A stretch of DNA of 64,000 nucleotides from Bacteroidota bacterium (GCA_020402865.1 JADBYT010000008.1:124001-188000); one strand, 5' to 3'. Positions 15,585-26,900 are shown, counted from the stretch's first letter. The notes: generated by a model not told the origin, from the sequence alone. Numbers and translations are program-made.

Positions 15585-16862
15585 ATGAAAACTACACGTC
15601 TTCTGGCTGCCTGTGCAGCTATACTTACAGGCTGTTCAGGCCTCTATGCCCAGGGCTGGCTTGGCCAGTCGGGAAACCGTCTGATTGCATATAATTCTAC
15701 TCCGTCGCTCACACCGCTCACCGTGGGTATAGGTGTTTCATCGCCCACAGCCCTGTTTCACACCAACGGCACACTCCGCTTTGACGGACTTGGGTTAAAC
15801 AATACGCTGACACGCGTGCTTGTAACGGATGCATCAGGTAATGTAGCTTATCGCGATGTATCCACACTCAGCTCAAACTCATGGCTGATTACAGGAAATA
15901 CGGCCGGTGCTTCCGATTTCATTGGCACAAACAACCTGCAGGATTTTCGTTTCCGCACAAACGGTACGCAAAAAATGGTGCTCACTACCGGCGGCACACT
16001 GGGTATCAACATAACTGCGCCCTTTGCCTCGCGTCGTTTGCATTTGGCCGGTTCTACGCAATTTGATGTAAATGCTACCGGCGACGGAACCTGCCGATAC
16101 CATATCAATCGCCCGGACAACAGTACGTATGAAGCATTTATTTCGTTCAACACAAACAACACCAATTACGACTGGATTATCGGTACAGACAATGATGGTA
16201 CCGGCGACTGGGTGCAGGCATTCGTATCGAGTGTAAATGGCAGTTCGACGCGTTTAATTACCGCCCGCCGCGACGGACGGATGAGCATTGGATTTACTTA
16301 TCCCTATCGTCCGCTTGCTACACTGGATGTAAATTGCGGACTGGTTAACGGTGCCGGTCTGACATTGGCCAAAAGCGGACTCCGTTTAGCTGATCTGCCC
16401 GCCGGCACAGGCCGTATTCTGGTAGTTGACGACAGCGGTTATGTGTACCGCAGCAACCAAACCGCCATTATGCCCAATGGTGATGGCTATAATCAGCTCG
16501 AATCACAACTTCGCACCACCCAGAATGAAGTAGAAAACCTCAAGGCCGAGCTTGCCGCCTTGCGCAGTAATACACAATCTGGTGCTTTACCTCAAAGCGG
16601 ACAAGCACTGCTTTACCAAAATCAACCCAACCCGTTCAGCACTTCTACTGAAATACGCTACTTCCTGCCCGAACATACACAATCGGCAGAGTGCATTATT
16701 TACAGCATGGATGGCAAACAACTGAAACGGATTCCGATTCAGGGCACCGGAAATGGCAGCATCACCATTGAAGGCAATGAACTCTATGCCGGCATGTTCA
16801 TTTACAGTCTTGTTGTTGATGGCAAAGAAACCGAAAGCCGTCGCATGATTCTCACTCGCTGA
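15585..16862 (+). CDS. Secreted fibre-like protein with coiled coil and T9SS type A sorting domain
   Basis: A 425-residue exported protein. The signal peptide contains LTGCSGLYAQ; either lipobox or ordinary cleavage after YAQ is possible, and the T9SS domain favours the latter. Residues 40-280 are rich in short beta repeats (VGIGVSSPTALFHTNGTL, VLVTDASGNVAYRDVS), the style of phage tail-fibre and trimeric fibre proteins common in Bacteroidota. Residues about 300-330 form a coiled coil (NQLESQLRTTQNEVENLKAE), the usual place of a trimerisation stalk. The end is a sorting domain (NQPNPFSTSTEIRYFLPE, then MFIYSLVVDGK and RRMILTR). It may be a surface fibre or adhesin. No enzyme motif is seen. 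Confidence 0.83.
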   Translation: MKTTRLLAACAAILTGCSGLYAQGWLGQSGNRLIAYNSTPSLTPLTVGIGVSSPTALFHTNGTLRFDGLGLNNTLTRVLVTDASGNVAYRDVSTLSSNSWLITGNTAGASDFIGTNNLQDFRFRTNGTQKMVLTTGGTLGINITAPFASRRLHLAGSTQFDVNATGDGTCRYHINRPDNSTYEAFISFNTNNTNYDWIIGTDNDGTGDWVQAFVSSVNGSSTRLITARRDGRMSIGFTYPYRPLATLDVNCGLVNGAGLTLAKSGLRLADLPAGTGRILVVDDSGYVYRSNQTAIMPNGDGYNQLESQLRTTQNEVENLKAELAALRSNTQSGALPQSGQALLYQNQPNPFSTSTEIRYFLPEHTQSAECIIYSMDGKQLKRIPIQGTGNGSITIEGNELYAGMFIYSLVVDGKETESRRMILTR

Positions 16863-16871
16863 TCAATACAT

Positions 16872-16905
16872 GAACAGCCGGTAGCCATTCCGGCTGTTCT
16901 TTTTC
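16872..16905 (+). terminator. Intrinsic terminator after the fibre-like protein gene
   Basis: Ten-base stem (GAACAGCCGG with CCGGCTGTTC) followed by five T, nine bases after the stop. Confidence 0.85.
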
Positions 16906-16969
16906 AAAAAAGAGCCCCGGCCGCAAAAACTCATGGTTTTTATGTATCATAGCTGATGTAAATAAAGTT

Positions 16970-19948
16970 TTGAGAAACAGATATCCCATATTTACTCGCT
17001 TACGATTGCCGGTACTTCTGTATCCGGCAATATGGCTTTTATGCCATACGCTTCATGCCCAGCAGCCTGCATTTATTCAATACACGGTAAATGACGGACT
17101 TCCTTCGATGGAAGTGTATAAAGTGTTTGAAGATTCAAAAGGACTAATGTGGTTTTGCACTGATGTTGGAGTTTGCTCCTACAACGGGTATCGTTTCAGA
17201 CATTTCACGTCTGAACAGGGTTTGCCAGACAACACCGTGATGAACATCAGGGAAGATCATCGGGGCCGCATCTGGTTTTATACCATTACAAGTCAGCTTT
17301 TTTACATTGAGAACGACAGTGTGCATACCATTGCGGCCAACAAGTGGATATTTAATAATATCGGAGTAGGTGTAATAAGTTCATTTACTATTACGGTAAA
17401 TGATACAATTTACTGTGGCGTTAATTTCGGAAAGGGGATCATAAAAATTGTGCCCCCTTATTCGGAAAAAGATGTAAGCTGGATACCCTATGAAACTAAG
17501 TCCGACTTTTTTGTGTACGATGTGGGTACGGAAACACCTGTAGTGGGTTTTGGTGCGTTATACAAAATCAATACATCAAAATTATATCGGAATACGATAC
17601 GTTTTTACAAGCATAACCAACCCGATCAGATTATTGAACTACCGGATTCAATTAACCACACACACATACGTGCTTGTAAAATTGCTCCTGATCATTACTT
17701 CATAGCCACTGTAAAAGCTGCGGCCGAAATAAAAAATAAATCACTCGTACAATACCAACCGCTTCCCTCATACTGCTCCTGTCTCTGTATCGATAAAAGC
17801 CGGAATGGCTGGCTTGGAATTTATGAGCACGGTGTGTACAGTCAGTTTTGCGGTAAAAAAAGCATTCCTGTTATTCCCGATTTTCTCAGCCCTTCCACAA
17901 TTACCGATGTATGCATCGACCAAAGTCAGGGATTATGGTTTTCAACACTTGCAAATGGGGTGTATTATATTCCTTCACCTGCCTATAAAGCCTACACCGG
18001 ACATCAGCAAAACGAAAACAGTTTCCCTCGGGCATTTTCATACGTTGGCGATACAAGTTTTTCGGCTTCTGTTTCAGGAAAAGAGTTAATTATTACGCAT
18101 AGAGGAAAAGACGGAAATTATTCAAATGAAATTATTCCAAGTCCTGTTACCATCCTTGATATACTGGCTATTTCACCCGACACACTCATTATTGCCAGTA
18201 CGCGATCGCAAATGCTCGTTTTAGGGAAAACACCCAGGTTTTATCCGATCCATGAATCGAAAAAAAGTGAATTCTATGCCTATTCCATTTCTTACTACAA
18301 CAAAAAGGCCTATCTGGTAAACGGAAGCGCAATATTTAAGGTAAATCCGGCTACCCAGCTTGTAGAAGAATTGATCTGGACTCCAACGCGAACGAATAAA
18401 ATTGTAATTGACAGCAATGGAATACTGTGGGCAGGTTGCATAAACGGCTTGTGGAAATACGAACAGGGAAAATGGGATTATCACGGCCAGAAAGATCCTT
18501 TACTAAAAAACAGAATTGACGATTTAGAATTCGACACTTCAGGGCATTTATGGATGGCGACCAAGGGCGGAGGTGTGCTCATCTATGACAGGGAAAAGGC
18601 AACCGCAATAACTACCGCCCACGGGCTGAGTAGTATGATTTGTCACGACATTTTTATGGCTGGACATGATTCGGTAATTGTAGCTACTCAAAATGGCATC
18701 AGTATAATTAGCAAAGCTGGGAAGCAATGGATAGTGAAACGTTTCGGAAAAGACAGCGGATTACCGCAAACAAAAGTACTGCGGGTGCGAAAAAAAGGCA
18801 CGTTGATCTGGGGGATGAGTCACAACGGGTTATTTAGTTTTGAAGCAGGTGAAGCATCACGATACACTTCCGTTCCTCGTTTATATTTCGAACAAATCAT
18901 TATAAACAATAAACCGATTAAGATGCAGAGCGGCACCACCGCTCTCAGTGCCAATGAAAATACAATTACCATTCACTTCTTTGGATTGAATTATCGCAAT
19001 CCCGGTAACCTTACTTATTACTACAGATTAACCGGACTGAGCAGCAACTGGAGTCGCACAAACTCAACGTCCGTTCAGTTTATCTCGCTTCCACCGGGCA
19101 ACTACTCATTTGAACTGATGGCTGAAAACACCGACGGGCAGCGAAGCCTGGAAAAAATCAGATTCAATTTTCACATTGCAGCACCATTTTGGCGCACCGG
19201 CTGGTTTATTTCCATTTGCATATTGCTCACGGTGGTCAGCATATTACTGCTGATTAAACTGCGCATTTCAAAAATTAATACACAAAACCAGATCAACCGT
19301 CGCATTATCACTTCCGAAATGACAGCCTTGCGCGCGCAGATGAACCCGCATTTCGTATTTAACGCCATTAATTCAATTCAGCACTACATTCTTCGCGACG
19401 ATACCTCTTCGGCACATAAATCGCTTACCAAGTTTTCAAAACTAATTCGTAATGTACTTGATAATTCTAAACAGGAAACCATTACGCTTGAAAAAGAAAC
19501 AGAAACGATAAGACTTTATCTTGAGCTTGAATCACTTCGTTTTTCGGAGGGTTTTGAATACAGTATTCAGATAGACGAAGGCATTGACCCGCAAATTACG
19601 TTCATTGCCCCCATGCTGATTCAGCCTTTTGCTGAAAACGCAATATGGCACGGATTGCTTCATAAACGCGACGGAGCTGGCAAACTCATAATCAGAGTAG
19701 AAAGAGTGGAGGACTTATTGCGGATATATATTGATGATAACGGGATTGGCCGAAAAGCCGCCGAGGAAATCCGTCAACTGTCGCCACGCCAACACAAACC
19801 TGTGGGTGTAAATAATACACTCGAACGAATCGAGCTGATACGTCTGCAATACAATAAAAACATAAGCGCCACCATCATCGACAAAACACATGACGATGGT
19901 ACTCCGGCCGGAACAACTGTTATTCTGCAAATTCCTGAACTACACTAA
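16970..19948 (+). CDS. LytS-type sensor histidine kinase with periplasmic two-component propeller
   Basis: A 992-residue membrane sensor. No ATG lies near the N-terminus; TTG at 16970 restores a complete signal sequence (VLLYPAIWLLCHTLHAQ), so TTG is chosen. Residues 35-690 are Reg_prop-like propeller repeats (VNDGLPSMEVYKVFEDSKG, TSEQGLPDNTVMNIREDHRG, DDLEFDTSGHLWMATKGGG). They are followed by a Y_Y_Y domain (about 690-745), one membrane helix (about 750-770) and a LytS-like kinase: QMNPHFVFNAINSIQ with His793 as probable phosphorylation site, and an HATPase-like part with ENAIWHGLLHK and IDDNGIG. The LytTR regulator gene follows after 12 bases, so the two form one signalling pair. The external signal is unknown. 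Confidence 0.92.
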   Translation: MRNRYPIFTRLRLPVLLYPAIWLLCHTLHAQQPAFIQYTVNDGLPSMEVYKVFEDSKGLMWFCTDVGVCSYNGYRFRHFTSEQGLPDNTVMNIREDHRGRIWFYTITSQLFYIENDSVHTIAANKWIFNNIGVGVISSFTITVNDTIYCGVNFGKGIIKIVPPYSEKDVSWIPYETKSDFFVYDVGTETPVVGFGALYKINTSKLYRNTIRFYKHNQPDQIIELPDSINHTHIRACKIAPDHYFIATVKAAAEIKNKSLVQYQPLPSYCSCLCIDKSRNGWLGIYEHGVYSQFCGKKSIPVIPDFLSPSTITDVCIDQSQGLWFSTLANGVYYIPSPAYKAYTGHQQNENSFPRAFSYVGDTSFSASVSGKELIITHRGKDGNYSNEIIPSPVTILDILAISPDTLIIASTRSQMLVLGKTPRFYPIHESKKSEFYAYSISYYNKKAYLVNGSAIFKVNPATQLVEELIWTPTRTNKIVIDSNGILWAGCINGLWKYEQGKWDYHGQKDPLLKNRIDDLEFDTSGHLWMATKGGGVLIYDREKATAITTAHGLSSMICHDIFMAGHDSVIVATQNGISIISKAGKQWIVKRFGKDSGLPQTKVLRVRKKGTLIWGMSHNGLFSFEAGEASRYTSVPRLYFEQIIINNKPIKMQSGTTALSANENTITIHFFGLNYRNPGNLTYYYRLTGLSSNWSRTNSTSVQFISLPPGNYSFELMAENTDGQRSLEKIRFNFHIAAPFWRTGWFISICILLTVVSILLLIKLRISKINTQNQINRRIITSEMTALRAQMNPHFVFNAINSIQHYILRDDTSSAHKSLTKFSKLIRNVLDNSKQETITLEKETETIRLYLELESLRFSEGFEYSIQIDEGIDPQITFIAPMLIQPFAENAIWHGLLHKRDGAGKLIIRVERVEDLLRIYIDDNGIGRKAAEEIRQLSPRQHKPVGVNNTLERIELIRLQYNKNISATIIDKTHDDGTPAGTTVILQIPELH

Positions 19949-19960
19949 TACCCCTACACC

Positions 19961-20725
19961 ATGCATGCAATTATAGTAGATGATGAAAAAACAGGCGCCG
20001 AAGCACTCTTGCTGCTTCTAAAAAAATATTGCCCGGAAATTCAGGTGCTTTCACTCATTCATCATGCACCGGATGCGGCAGCCGAAATACGCCGGTTAAA
20101 ACCCGATATTCTTTTCCTGGATATCGAGATGCCGTTTCTGAATGGATTCGAAGTCATTAAGCATGTGCAGGACATGAATTTTGCACTCATCTTTACCACG
20201 GCCTGGGATCACTATGCGCTTCAGGCTGTGAGGCACAGCGCCATCGACTACCTGCTGAAACCCATAGATCCTGAAGATCTTGTGGCTTCGGTGGATAAAG
20301 CCTCGAAACGTAATCATCTGCATTTCCGCACGGCAATTGAAACACTCACCGCCGAACTCAAATCGCCTTCTCAGGTAAAACGCCTTGCCATTCCCAATCA
20401 GGACAGTATTGTGTTTGTGGACTGGTCTCAAATTATTTACCTCGAGGCGGACTCCAACTACACACACATCTATACCACATCAGGAAAAAAGCACACCGTT
20501 TCGCGTACGTTAAAAGAGTATGACGAACAGCTTGACACCAATCAGTTTTTCAGAGTTCACAATACATTCCTCATCAACCTCAGCCATGTAGAGAAATACA
20601 TCAAAGGCGACGGAGGTTATGTGCTGATGAGCAATGGCAACAGTATTGATGTGGCGCGAAGAAAGAAAAACGAATTACTTCAACTGCTTACCGGACAAGC
20701 CTCAACAGACCGGTCAAAAATATAA
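19961..20725 (+). CDS. LytTR family response regulator
   Basis: A 254-residue cytoplasmic regulator paired with the kinase ending 12 bases upstream. Residues 1-120 are the receiver domain: acidic pair Asp7-Asp8, phospho-acceptor Asp54 in LFLDIEMP, and Lys100 in YLLKP. Residues about 145-250 form the LytTR DNA-binding domain (IIYLEADSNYTHIYT, then RTLKEYDEQL and FRVHNTFLINLSHVEKY). Such regulators bind imperfect direct repeats upstream of target genes; I could not pick out a convincing target site by eye. Its paralogue lies at 43419-44165. It converges on the PorE-like gene. Confidence 0.95.
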   Translation: MHAIIVDDEKTGAEALLLLLKKYCPEIQVLSLIHHAPDAAAEIRRLKPDILFLDIEMPFLNGFEVIKHVQDMNFALIFTTAWDHYALQAVRHSAIDYLLKPIDPEDLVASVDKASKRNHLHFRTAIETLTAELKSPSQVKRLAIPNQDSIVFVDWSQIIYLEADSNYTHIYTTSGKKHTVSRTLKEYDEQLDTNQFFRVHNTFLINLSHVEKYIKGDGGYVLMSNGNSIDVARRKKNELLQLLTGQASTDRSKI

Positions 20726-20773
20726 CACTGTACTCGAACAGATTTCCGGACCGACTGCAATAATGTGCATTCT

Positions 20774-22924
20774 CTACTTTGGCATATTTCCTTCCCACTT
20801 ATCCATAATCACACCCTCACGGATGGGACGGAATGCCGTGCGTCTGTTGCGCTGGTGAGCCGACTCCTGCTCGTCTTTAGTAGGAAGTTTGTTGATATCA
20901 GCTTCAGTAATGAGTGGCTGCTTTTCGCCATAACCTTTGGCAACAAGTCTGTCGGCTGAAACCCCTTTAGAGATAAGATAGTCCACACAACTTTTTGCAC
21001 GATCCTGTGAAAGGCGTTCGTTGTATTTATCGCTGCCCCGCGCATCCGTATGCGAACTGATCTCCACACTGATGTTGTCGTTCAGCTCAAGAAACTTAGC
21101 CAGATCGTCGAGAATTTTCTGCGACTCGGGCCTTAATGTGGCTCTGTCGAAATCGTACTCGATACCGGGAATTACAATTTCACCGGCAGGAATAGGTGTG
21201 AGGAAGAAATCATGTTCGAACTGCCTGCTGTCTGTAAGACCTACCGTTGAAATATTGGTGGCATCGCCAAAAAATTTATTTTTCTGGGCTTTGATATAAA
21301 GTTCCTGATTCAGCGAAAGCGAAGTTTCGTAATAACCGGCTGAGTCGGTAATGATATAAAAGGTTTCCTGATCGCCGCGTATGTCTTTAAACGTAAGCAG
21401 CGCATTACCGATAGGTTCATTGGTTTCCACATTATACACATGGCCTTTGAGACTGAACACCAACGGTTCGTTCTGAAACTGATAGGCGCGGTAACAATAA
21501 CCATTTCCGGCAGGCCCGCAGGTTGAACACTTTTCACGGTCGGATGAAAAATAGCCTTCCTGCTGCAAACGATCAAGCACAAAATAAGCATCATCGCGCG
21601 AGGAATTGAACGGCGCATCAAGATTACGCGGCTGGCTCCAGGTAGAATCGTCGGTGTTGAAAGATGTTTTTACAATATCAAAACCGCCAAAGCCACCCAT
21701 TCCGTTTGAACTGTAAAACAGCGTACCTGAGGTAAAGTGAAAAAACGGTGTAATCTCATCACCAGCTGTGTTAATGAGTGCCCCCATATTTACCGGATTC
21801 GAGGCGTTACCGTTTTCATCTATCTGCACCGACCAGATATCAAGCCCACCGAAACCGCCTTCACGGTCGGAAGCAAAATATAATGTGGTGCCATCGTTAG
21901 ACATACACGGATGCATGGCACGGGTGCCGGGTGTATTTACCGAGGCATTTAACTTCAAAGGAGCCAGCCATTCTTCGCCCACACTCCGGCTGAGAAAGAT
22001 CGCACATTCCTGTCCGTTTTCACTCCAGCGGGTAAAAAACAGATGTTGCAAACCAAACGACACACTTGCAGCCCCTTCGTTTACCGGCGTATTGAGCACG
22101 CCGAGATTTGTTTTCATCTGCTGCGGCGGAAGCCATAAACCGTTTACCCGTGTAGCCAGATACACATCGGTGGTGTAGGCTTCAAGTCCCGGATTATTTT
22201 TCGCATCCGCACTTACGTTACCAATACGCCCGCTGGTAAACAACAACTGATCAGAGTTGCTGTAATACGTAGCTGCAAAAGCAGTTGTTCCGGCATTAAT
22301 TACTGAATCAAGCAGCCACGTACGTACTGCTTTTTTCACGTGAGTAGAATCAAGTGCAAAAAGACAGCCGTTGATGTTGCGTGTTACTTTTTCCACACGC
22401 GCATCGCCCTGAGGGAGGGTAGCGAGATACGTTTCAAATTGTTTCGAAGCATCATCGTACTTTGCATTGTTCATGAGCGCAACACCATACCAGTAGCGCA
22501 CTTCCGAAAAACGATCATCAGGAATCTGTGCGGCCAGCGCATACCATAACTCCGCATTATCATAATCATGCAGCAAACGGTAACATTCGGCAATGCGATG
22601 TGTGACATAGCGCGTACGCGGATCGTTCCCCTGCACGGGTGGAAGCTTTTTTGACGTAGTATCTGTCTTTTGCGAAGCCTTGTTCAACGCAGCTGAATCA
22701 ACTGTTTTTCGGGGCGGAACGTAAGGCCTGCATTCATACGGTGTAACCAGATCACGATCGCTGCCGGGCATAAAGGTTACTACATGCTGATAACAGGTGA
22801 GCGCCAGTTTGTAATCTTTTTTCAGAAAAGCCTGATCGCCAAACTCCATCCAGTCGCGGCGGCTCTGCGCCGAAACGGAAGCTGCACACAAAAACGCGAA
22901 ACAAAAAAACAAAAAACGTTTCAT
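20774..22924 (-). CDS. PorE-like OmpA family protein with TPR, PD40 propeller and carboxypeptidase-regulatory domain
   Basis: A 716-residue envelope protein; ATG 22924 is chosen because it overlaps the porP stop (TGATG), although an in-frame GTG lies one codon before. Domain order: signal peptide (FLFFCFAFLCAASVSAQ), TPR-like helices (about 25-190), PD40/WD40-like beta-propeller (about 215-430, with LYFASDREGGFGGLDIW and LFYSSNGMGGFGGFDIV), a carboxypeptidase-regulatory-like beta-sandwich (about 480-560), and an OmpA C-terminal peptidoglycan-binding domain (about 590-690, with SHTDARGSDKYNERLSQDRA). This is the architecture of Porphyromonas PorE, which ties the T9SS trans-envelope complex to peptidoglycan. 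Its position after an adhesin and PorP supports a T9SS role. Confidence 0.9.
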   Translation of the reverse strand: MKRFLFFCFAFLCAASVSAQSRRDWMEFGDQAFLKKDYKLALTCYQHVVTFMPGSDRDLVTPYECRPYVPPRKTVDSAALNKASQKTDTTSKKLPPVQGNDPRTRYVTHRIAECYRLLHDYDNAELWYALAAQIPDDRFSEVRYWYGVALMNNAKYDDASKQFETYLATLPQGDARVEKVTRNINGCLFALDSTHVKKAVRTWLLDSVINAGTTAFAATYYSNSDQLLFTSGRIGNVSADAKNNPGLEAYTTDVYLATRVNGLWLPPQQMKTNLGVLNTPVNEGAASVSFGLQHLFFTRWSENGQECAIFLSRSVGEEWLAPLKLNASVNTPGTRAMHPCMSNDGTTLYFASDREGGFGGLDIWSVQIDENGNASNPVNMGALINTAGDEITPFFHFTSGTLFYSSNGMGGFGGFDIVKTSFNTDDSTWSQPRNLDAPFNSSRDDAYFVLDRLQQEGYFSSDREKCSTCGPAGNGYCYRAYQFQNEPLVFSLKGHVYNVETNEPIGNALLTFKDIRGDQETFYIITDSAGYYETSLSLNQELYIKAQKNKFFGDATNISTVGLTDSRQFEHDFFLTPIPAGEIVIPGIEYDFDRATLRPESQKILDDLAKFLELNDNISVEISSHTDARGSDKYNERLSQDRAKSCVDYLISKGVSADRLVAKGYGEKQPLITEADINKLPTKDEQESAHQRNRRTAFRPIREGVIMDKWEGNMPK

Positions 22925-23943
22925 CACAGTCGGGGGCAGTTAGGTGGAACCACAGGCGATTTACGTTTGGCTACATAAACCACAGAAAATTCAATACCGC
23001 CACGATTGTTGGATGCCGGTTTTAGCGTGGATACATTTACATCATAACTGATCCGGTAGGTATATTCACCGTGCTTGAGTCCGAGTTCGAAAATAAATGC
23101 ATCGCGGGTGCGGAAAGTGGGACCGGCAATTACGTATGAATCACTGTTTGGCAAGTAAATATTGGCAAGCAGGCCAAGCACCATTTCCCGGTTATTGAGT
23201 TGCCACATCGAAAGGAAACGAGGCTGCAGCGTAAGACGTTCATTTATTCCCACTCGTCCGCCGGCATGCAACACATAGCGTATCGGCAATCGCGTAGTCA
23301 TTCCAAAAAACGATTCATTCGGCCTGTTCAGATGAAAAGCTGAAAAGCCGACAAACGGATTGAACCGGCTACGTTCACGGGCAAAGTAATACAACGCACC
23401 GGCACTCACATCAAGCAGATATTGCTGTTCATTCCCCGCAAACATTTCACCACTTGGCAAACTTTGATCGAAACTTCCCCCGTTAGCCATCGTGTACTGA
23501 TTGTTCCATGTAAGCTTACCGAAATTCACACTCTTCTGCGTAAAACCGGCATTCATGCCAAATGCCACGTGATGCTCATTGGCATCATCAAGCTGCAAAT
23601 CATACGCAGCCGAAGCATTTAAACTCAGCACATTGAAATTGCCAACACCTGCACGGTTATTCATCAGCTGCACACCCACTCCGTAGCGGCGTATCGGTTT
23701 ATCCCATGCCAATGCCGCCGTTTGAAATGGCCGTGTAGCAACTGCCGTCCATTGATTCCGGTAATTGGCATGGATGCGGAAACGCCCGTCAAACATACCC
23801 GTCATGGCCGGATTGAGATAAATTTTCGCCGCATCATAATGCGTGAGGTGAAAATCCTGCGCACGCAAATTGTGTGCACCACACAGCACAACACAAATCA
23901 ACATTGCGCCGCTCAGTCTGAATGTAGTTAGCCTTTTCTTCAT
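22924..23943 (-). CDS. PorP/SprF family type IX secretion system membrane protein
   Basis: A 339-residue outer membrane beta-barrel. ATG 23943 overlaps the stop of the upstream adhesin gene (ATGA) and gives a proper signal peptide (RLSGAMLICVVLCGAHNLRAQ). The mature start QDFHLTHYDAAKIYLNPAMTG carries the family hallmark (Q-F-x-x-Y and the LNPA-TG motif), followed by RIHANYRNQW. PorP/SprF proteins work with the T9SS in delivering and attaching cargo with the gliding-type C-terminal domain to the cell surface; SprF serves SprB in Flavobacterium. The gene lies directly between such a cargo gene and the PorE-like gene, so the three probably form one dedicated delivery unit. Confidence 0.93.
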   Translation of the reverse strand: MKKRLTTFRLSGAMLICVVLCGAHNLRAQDFHLTHYDAAKIYLNPAMTGMFDGRFRIHANYRNQWTAVATRPFQTAALAWDKPIRRYGVGVQLMNNRAGVGNFNVLSLNASAAYDLQLDDANEHHVAFGMNAGFTQKSVNFGKLTWNNQYTMANGGSFDQSLPSGEMFAGNEQQYLLDVSAGALYYFARERSRFNPFVGFSAFHLNRPNESFFGMTTRLPIRYVLHAGGRVGINERLTLQPRFLSMWQLNNREMVLGLLANIYLPNSDSYVIAGPTFRTRDAFIFELGLKHGEYTYRISYDVNVSTLKPASNNRGGIEFSVVYVAKRKSPVVPPNCPRL

Positions 23944-26900
23944 CAGCGCAAAAGTGTTACATCGCCCGAAAGGAAATAATCGCGCCCGTCGGGTGTGGTG
24001 GCCCGCACTGTATATACGTACACGCCCACAGCCTGCGGTATGCCCTCGCGCGTGCCATCCCACGACACAACCTGTGAGGTGGTGATGTAAATCAGTTCGC
24101 CCCAGTTATTATATATGCGTACTTCGAGATTCGTAAACGGCCCACCGAAAACCTGAAACACATCATTCTGTCCGTCGCCGTTGGGCGAGAAACCACTGGG
24201 TACATCGGGCGGTGTACTAATGATGTAATCCACAAGTGCGGTATCGGTGCAGCCATTCGTATCTGCCACCACTAATGAAACCGTGTAAGTGCCCGGATTC
24301 TGCCATGCATGTGAAGGATGCTGCACAATTGAAGCTGCTGTAGAATCGCCCCAGTTCCATAGCCAGCTTACAATGTTGTTGTACGACTGATCGGTGAACT
24401 GGATTTGCTGTGTGGTATTTCCAAATCCGTAGGGCGTGGAGGTAAACTGTGCCGTGGGGGAAGGATAAATATCAACCGGCGCCGTTACTGTATCGCGGCA
24501 ACCGAAGTTAGAAACGGCAATAAGGCTCACCGTATAAGTGCCCGAAGCATTATAATAATGCAACGGCTGTTGCTGGGTCGATGAATTGTTATCACCAAAC
24601 AACCATTGCCAGCCGGTCACGCTACCGGTATCCACAGTTGACAGGTCGTTGAAAACCGTACCGTCTTTCAAACAGAAACCGGAAGTACTGAATAACGCCT
24701 GCGGATAAGGATATACAAACACCTGCTGCACTTCGGTATCCGGACAACCATTTGCCGATATGGTGGTGAGCGAAACCGAGTAATAACCACCGGCCGGATA
24801 GAGATGTTGGGGAGATGCAAGCGACGAACTGTCTGCCGCGCCCGAAAGCGTATCGCCAAAGTTCCACAGCCAGCTTACAATAGGCGTAACTGAAGTGCTC
24901 TGGTCGGTAAAGTTCATTGCCACGTCAGGACAAATGCTGGTGTGGCTGAATGAGCTGTTGGGTGCGGGAATAATAATCACAATTACCGTATCACGCTGCT
25001 GGCGGCAACCACCGTTGTTCAGTGTATTAAAAATAAGCGCCACCTGTCCGTTGGCAAGATCGCCGGGGCCCGGAAGATAGGTGGTAACAAGTGTTGTATC
25101 GCCGCCGGGGAAACTGCCGTCGCCGGTGGTTGTCCAGTAGCCGCTGCCCGTGCCGCTTGCCGCAATTACAGGGAAAGGCAGCTTACTGCAGGCTGTATCG
25201 GGTACAGTGAATGTGATTGAAGGAGTGGCTGTAAATGTAATCAGTACACTGTCGCTCACAGGCAGGCAGTTTCCGTTGCCGGTGGTGCTGAGGTAAATAA
25301 CCACACTGCCGGCATTGCGGTCGGCCTGACTGGGGAAGTAATCGGTGCAAAGCTGGTTGGGTGTGCTGAACGTACCGCTGCCAGTGGTTGACCATACACC
25401 GCCGGTGGCAAGGCTTATTGTGGCGCACACACTTACATAAGGCGTATCCACGCACACGGTAATATCAATTCCGGCGTTTGCCGTGGGCGCAGGGCCGAAG
25501 CTGATGCGCACCGAATCATAATCATGCGTACAAAGTGTGGGGCCGGTAGTTTGCAGCACAAGTACCGCATAACCCGAATCGAGTTCGGTTTGAGTGGGCT
25601 GATAGGTAGAATTGAGTACGGAGGCCGAAGGCGTAAATGTACCTGCCCCCAGCCATATTCCCCCTGTAGCATTTAACACCGAACCACCAAGCCCTACTCC
25701 TGCATTGTTGTAGCAGGCCACCGTATCAGATCCGGCAAGGGCAATAGGCGGTGCCAGCACATCAATAATATAAGGCACAGTATCCTGACAGCCCAGAGAA
25801 TTGGTAGCGGTATGCAGCACGGTGTATGTACCGCTCGACTGGAAAATGTGTACCGGATTTTGCACCGTACTCTGGTTCCCGTCGCCAAAATCCCACCAAT
25901 AACCGGTAATGCTGGCGTTTCCGCTTGTTGACGAACTATCAGTAAAGCTCACGGCATCACCCACACATACGCTGTCGGTTCCAGGAATGATATACGCAGT
26001 TACGGTTGAAAATTCGACCTGCCGGAAAACAGTATCGGCACATGGTGTATTGGGATTAATTACCAGCATTACATTGTAAGGACCAATGCCGGGATAAGTG
26101 TAGGCGGGTTCGAAAGCGAAAGATGTATCGGTAGTAACGGTGGTATCGCCAAAATCCCAGAACCATGTAGAGGCATTACCGGTACTTTGGTTATCAAACT
26201 GAATCGTGTTGTTGTTGCTCAAGCAAGCCTGTGCAGGCTGGCCGATGATGGGTTGCGCAATGGGCGGACAAAACACCACATTGAACTGAAAGTCGCGCAC
26301 AATTTCACCAATTTTCACACCATTGCGATATTCTTCACAACGAATACCGGCCACAAACTGTCCGATAAAAGGAGGCGAGCCGCTCAGGAAACCCGTTTGC
26401 GGATCAAGTGTAAGTGGTGCGCCGCCGGTTGGATTGGTTACTCCAAAGCCGGGAAGAAAAACCACTGTGGGAAATACACACTGTCCGTTAACAAACGTCG
26501 GCGGATCATCTTCGTAGGGATTATAAAACGAATACACAAGCGAATCGCCGTCGGGATCTGTAGCTGAATAGTCGAAATCAATAGGCTGCTGTGCACACAC
26601 AAAAACCGGCGGCGGCTGCACCCAAGTGGGCGAACTGTTTGTGATAACCTGTGCATTGTTGGGAATGTAGGTGTACCACGCAGTACCAAGATTTGTAATG
26701 GGACTGGAGTTGACATTTACCAGTGTGTAGTTACGGCAGCAATATTGCACAAACAAGTGATAACCGCCCGGTTGGGGCGGCAGCCAGTTTACCACACGTG
26801 TGTAAATTGCTTCTTCGAGGCATAGTCCGGGATCGGCGGCACAGGAATCAATAGCCGGATTCACCACACTTGAAGAAGTGAAATTCATGGTAATATCCCG

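Noticed and set aside
23943-24063. N-terminal extension of PorP/SprF by 40 residues
   Set aside because: It would overlap the adhesin gene by 120 bases; ATG 23943 overlaps its stop and gives a correct signal peptide.
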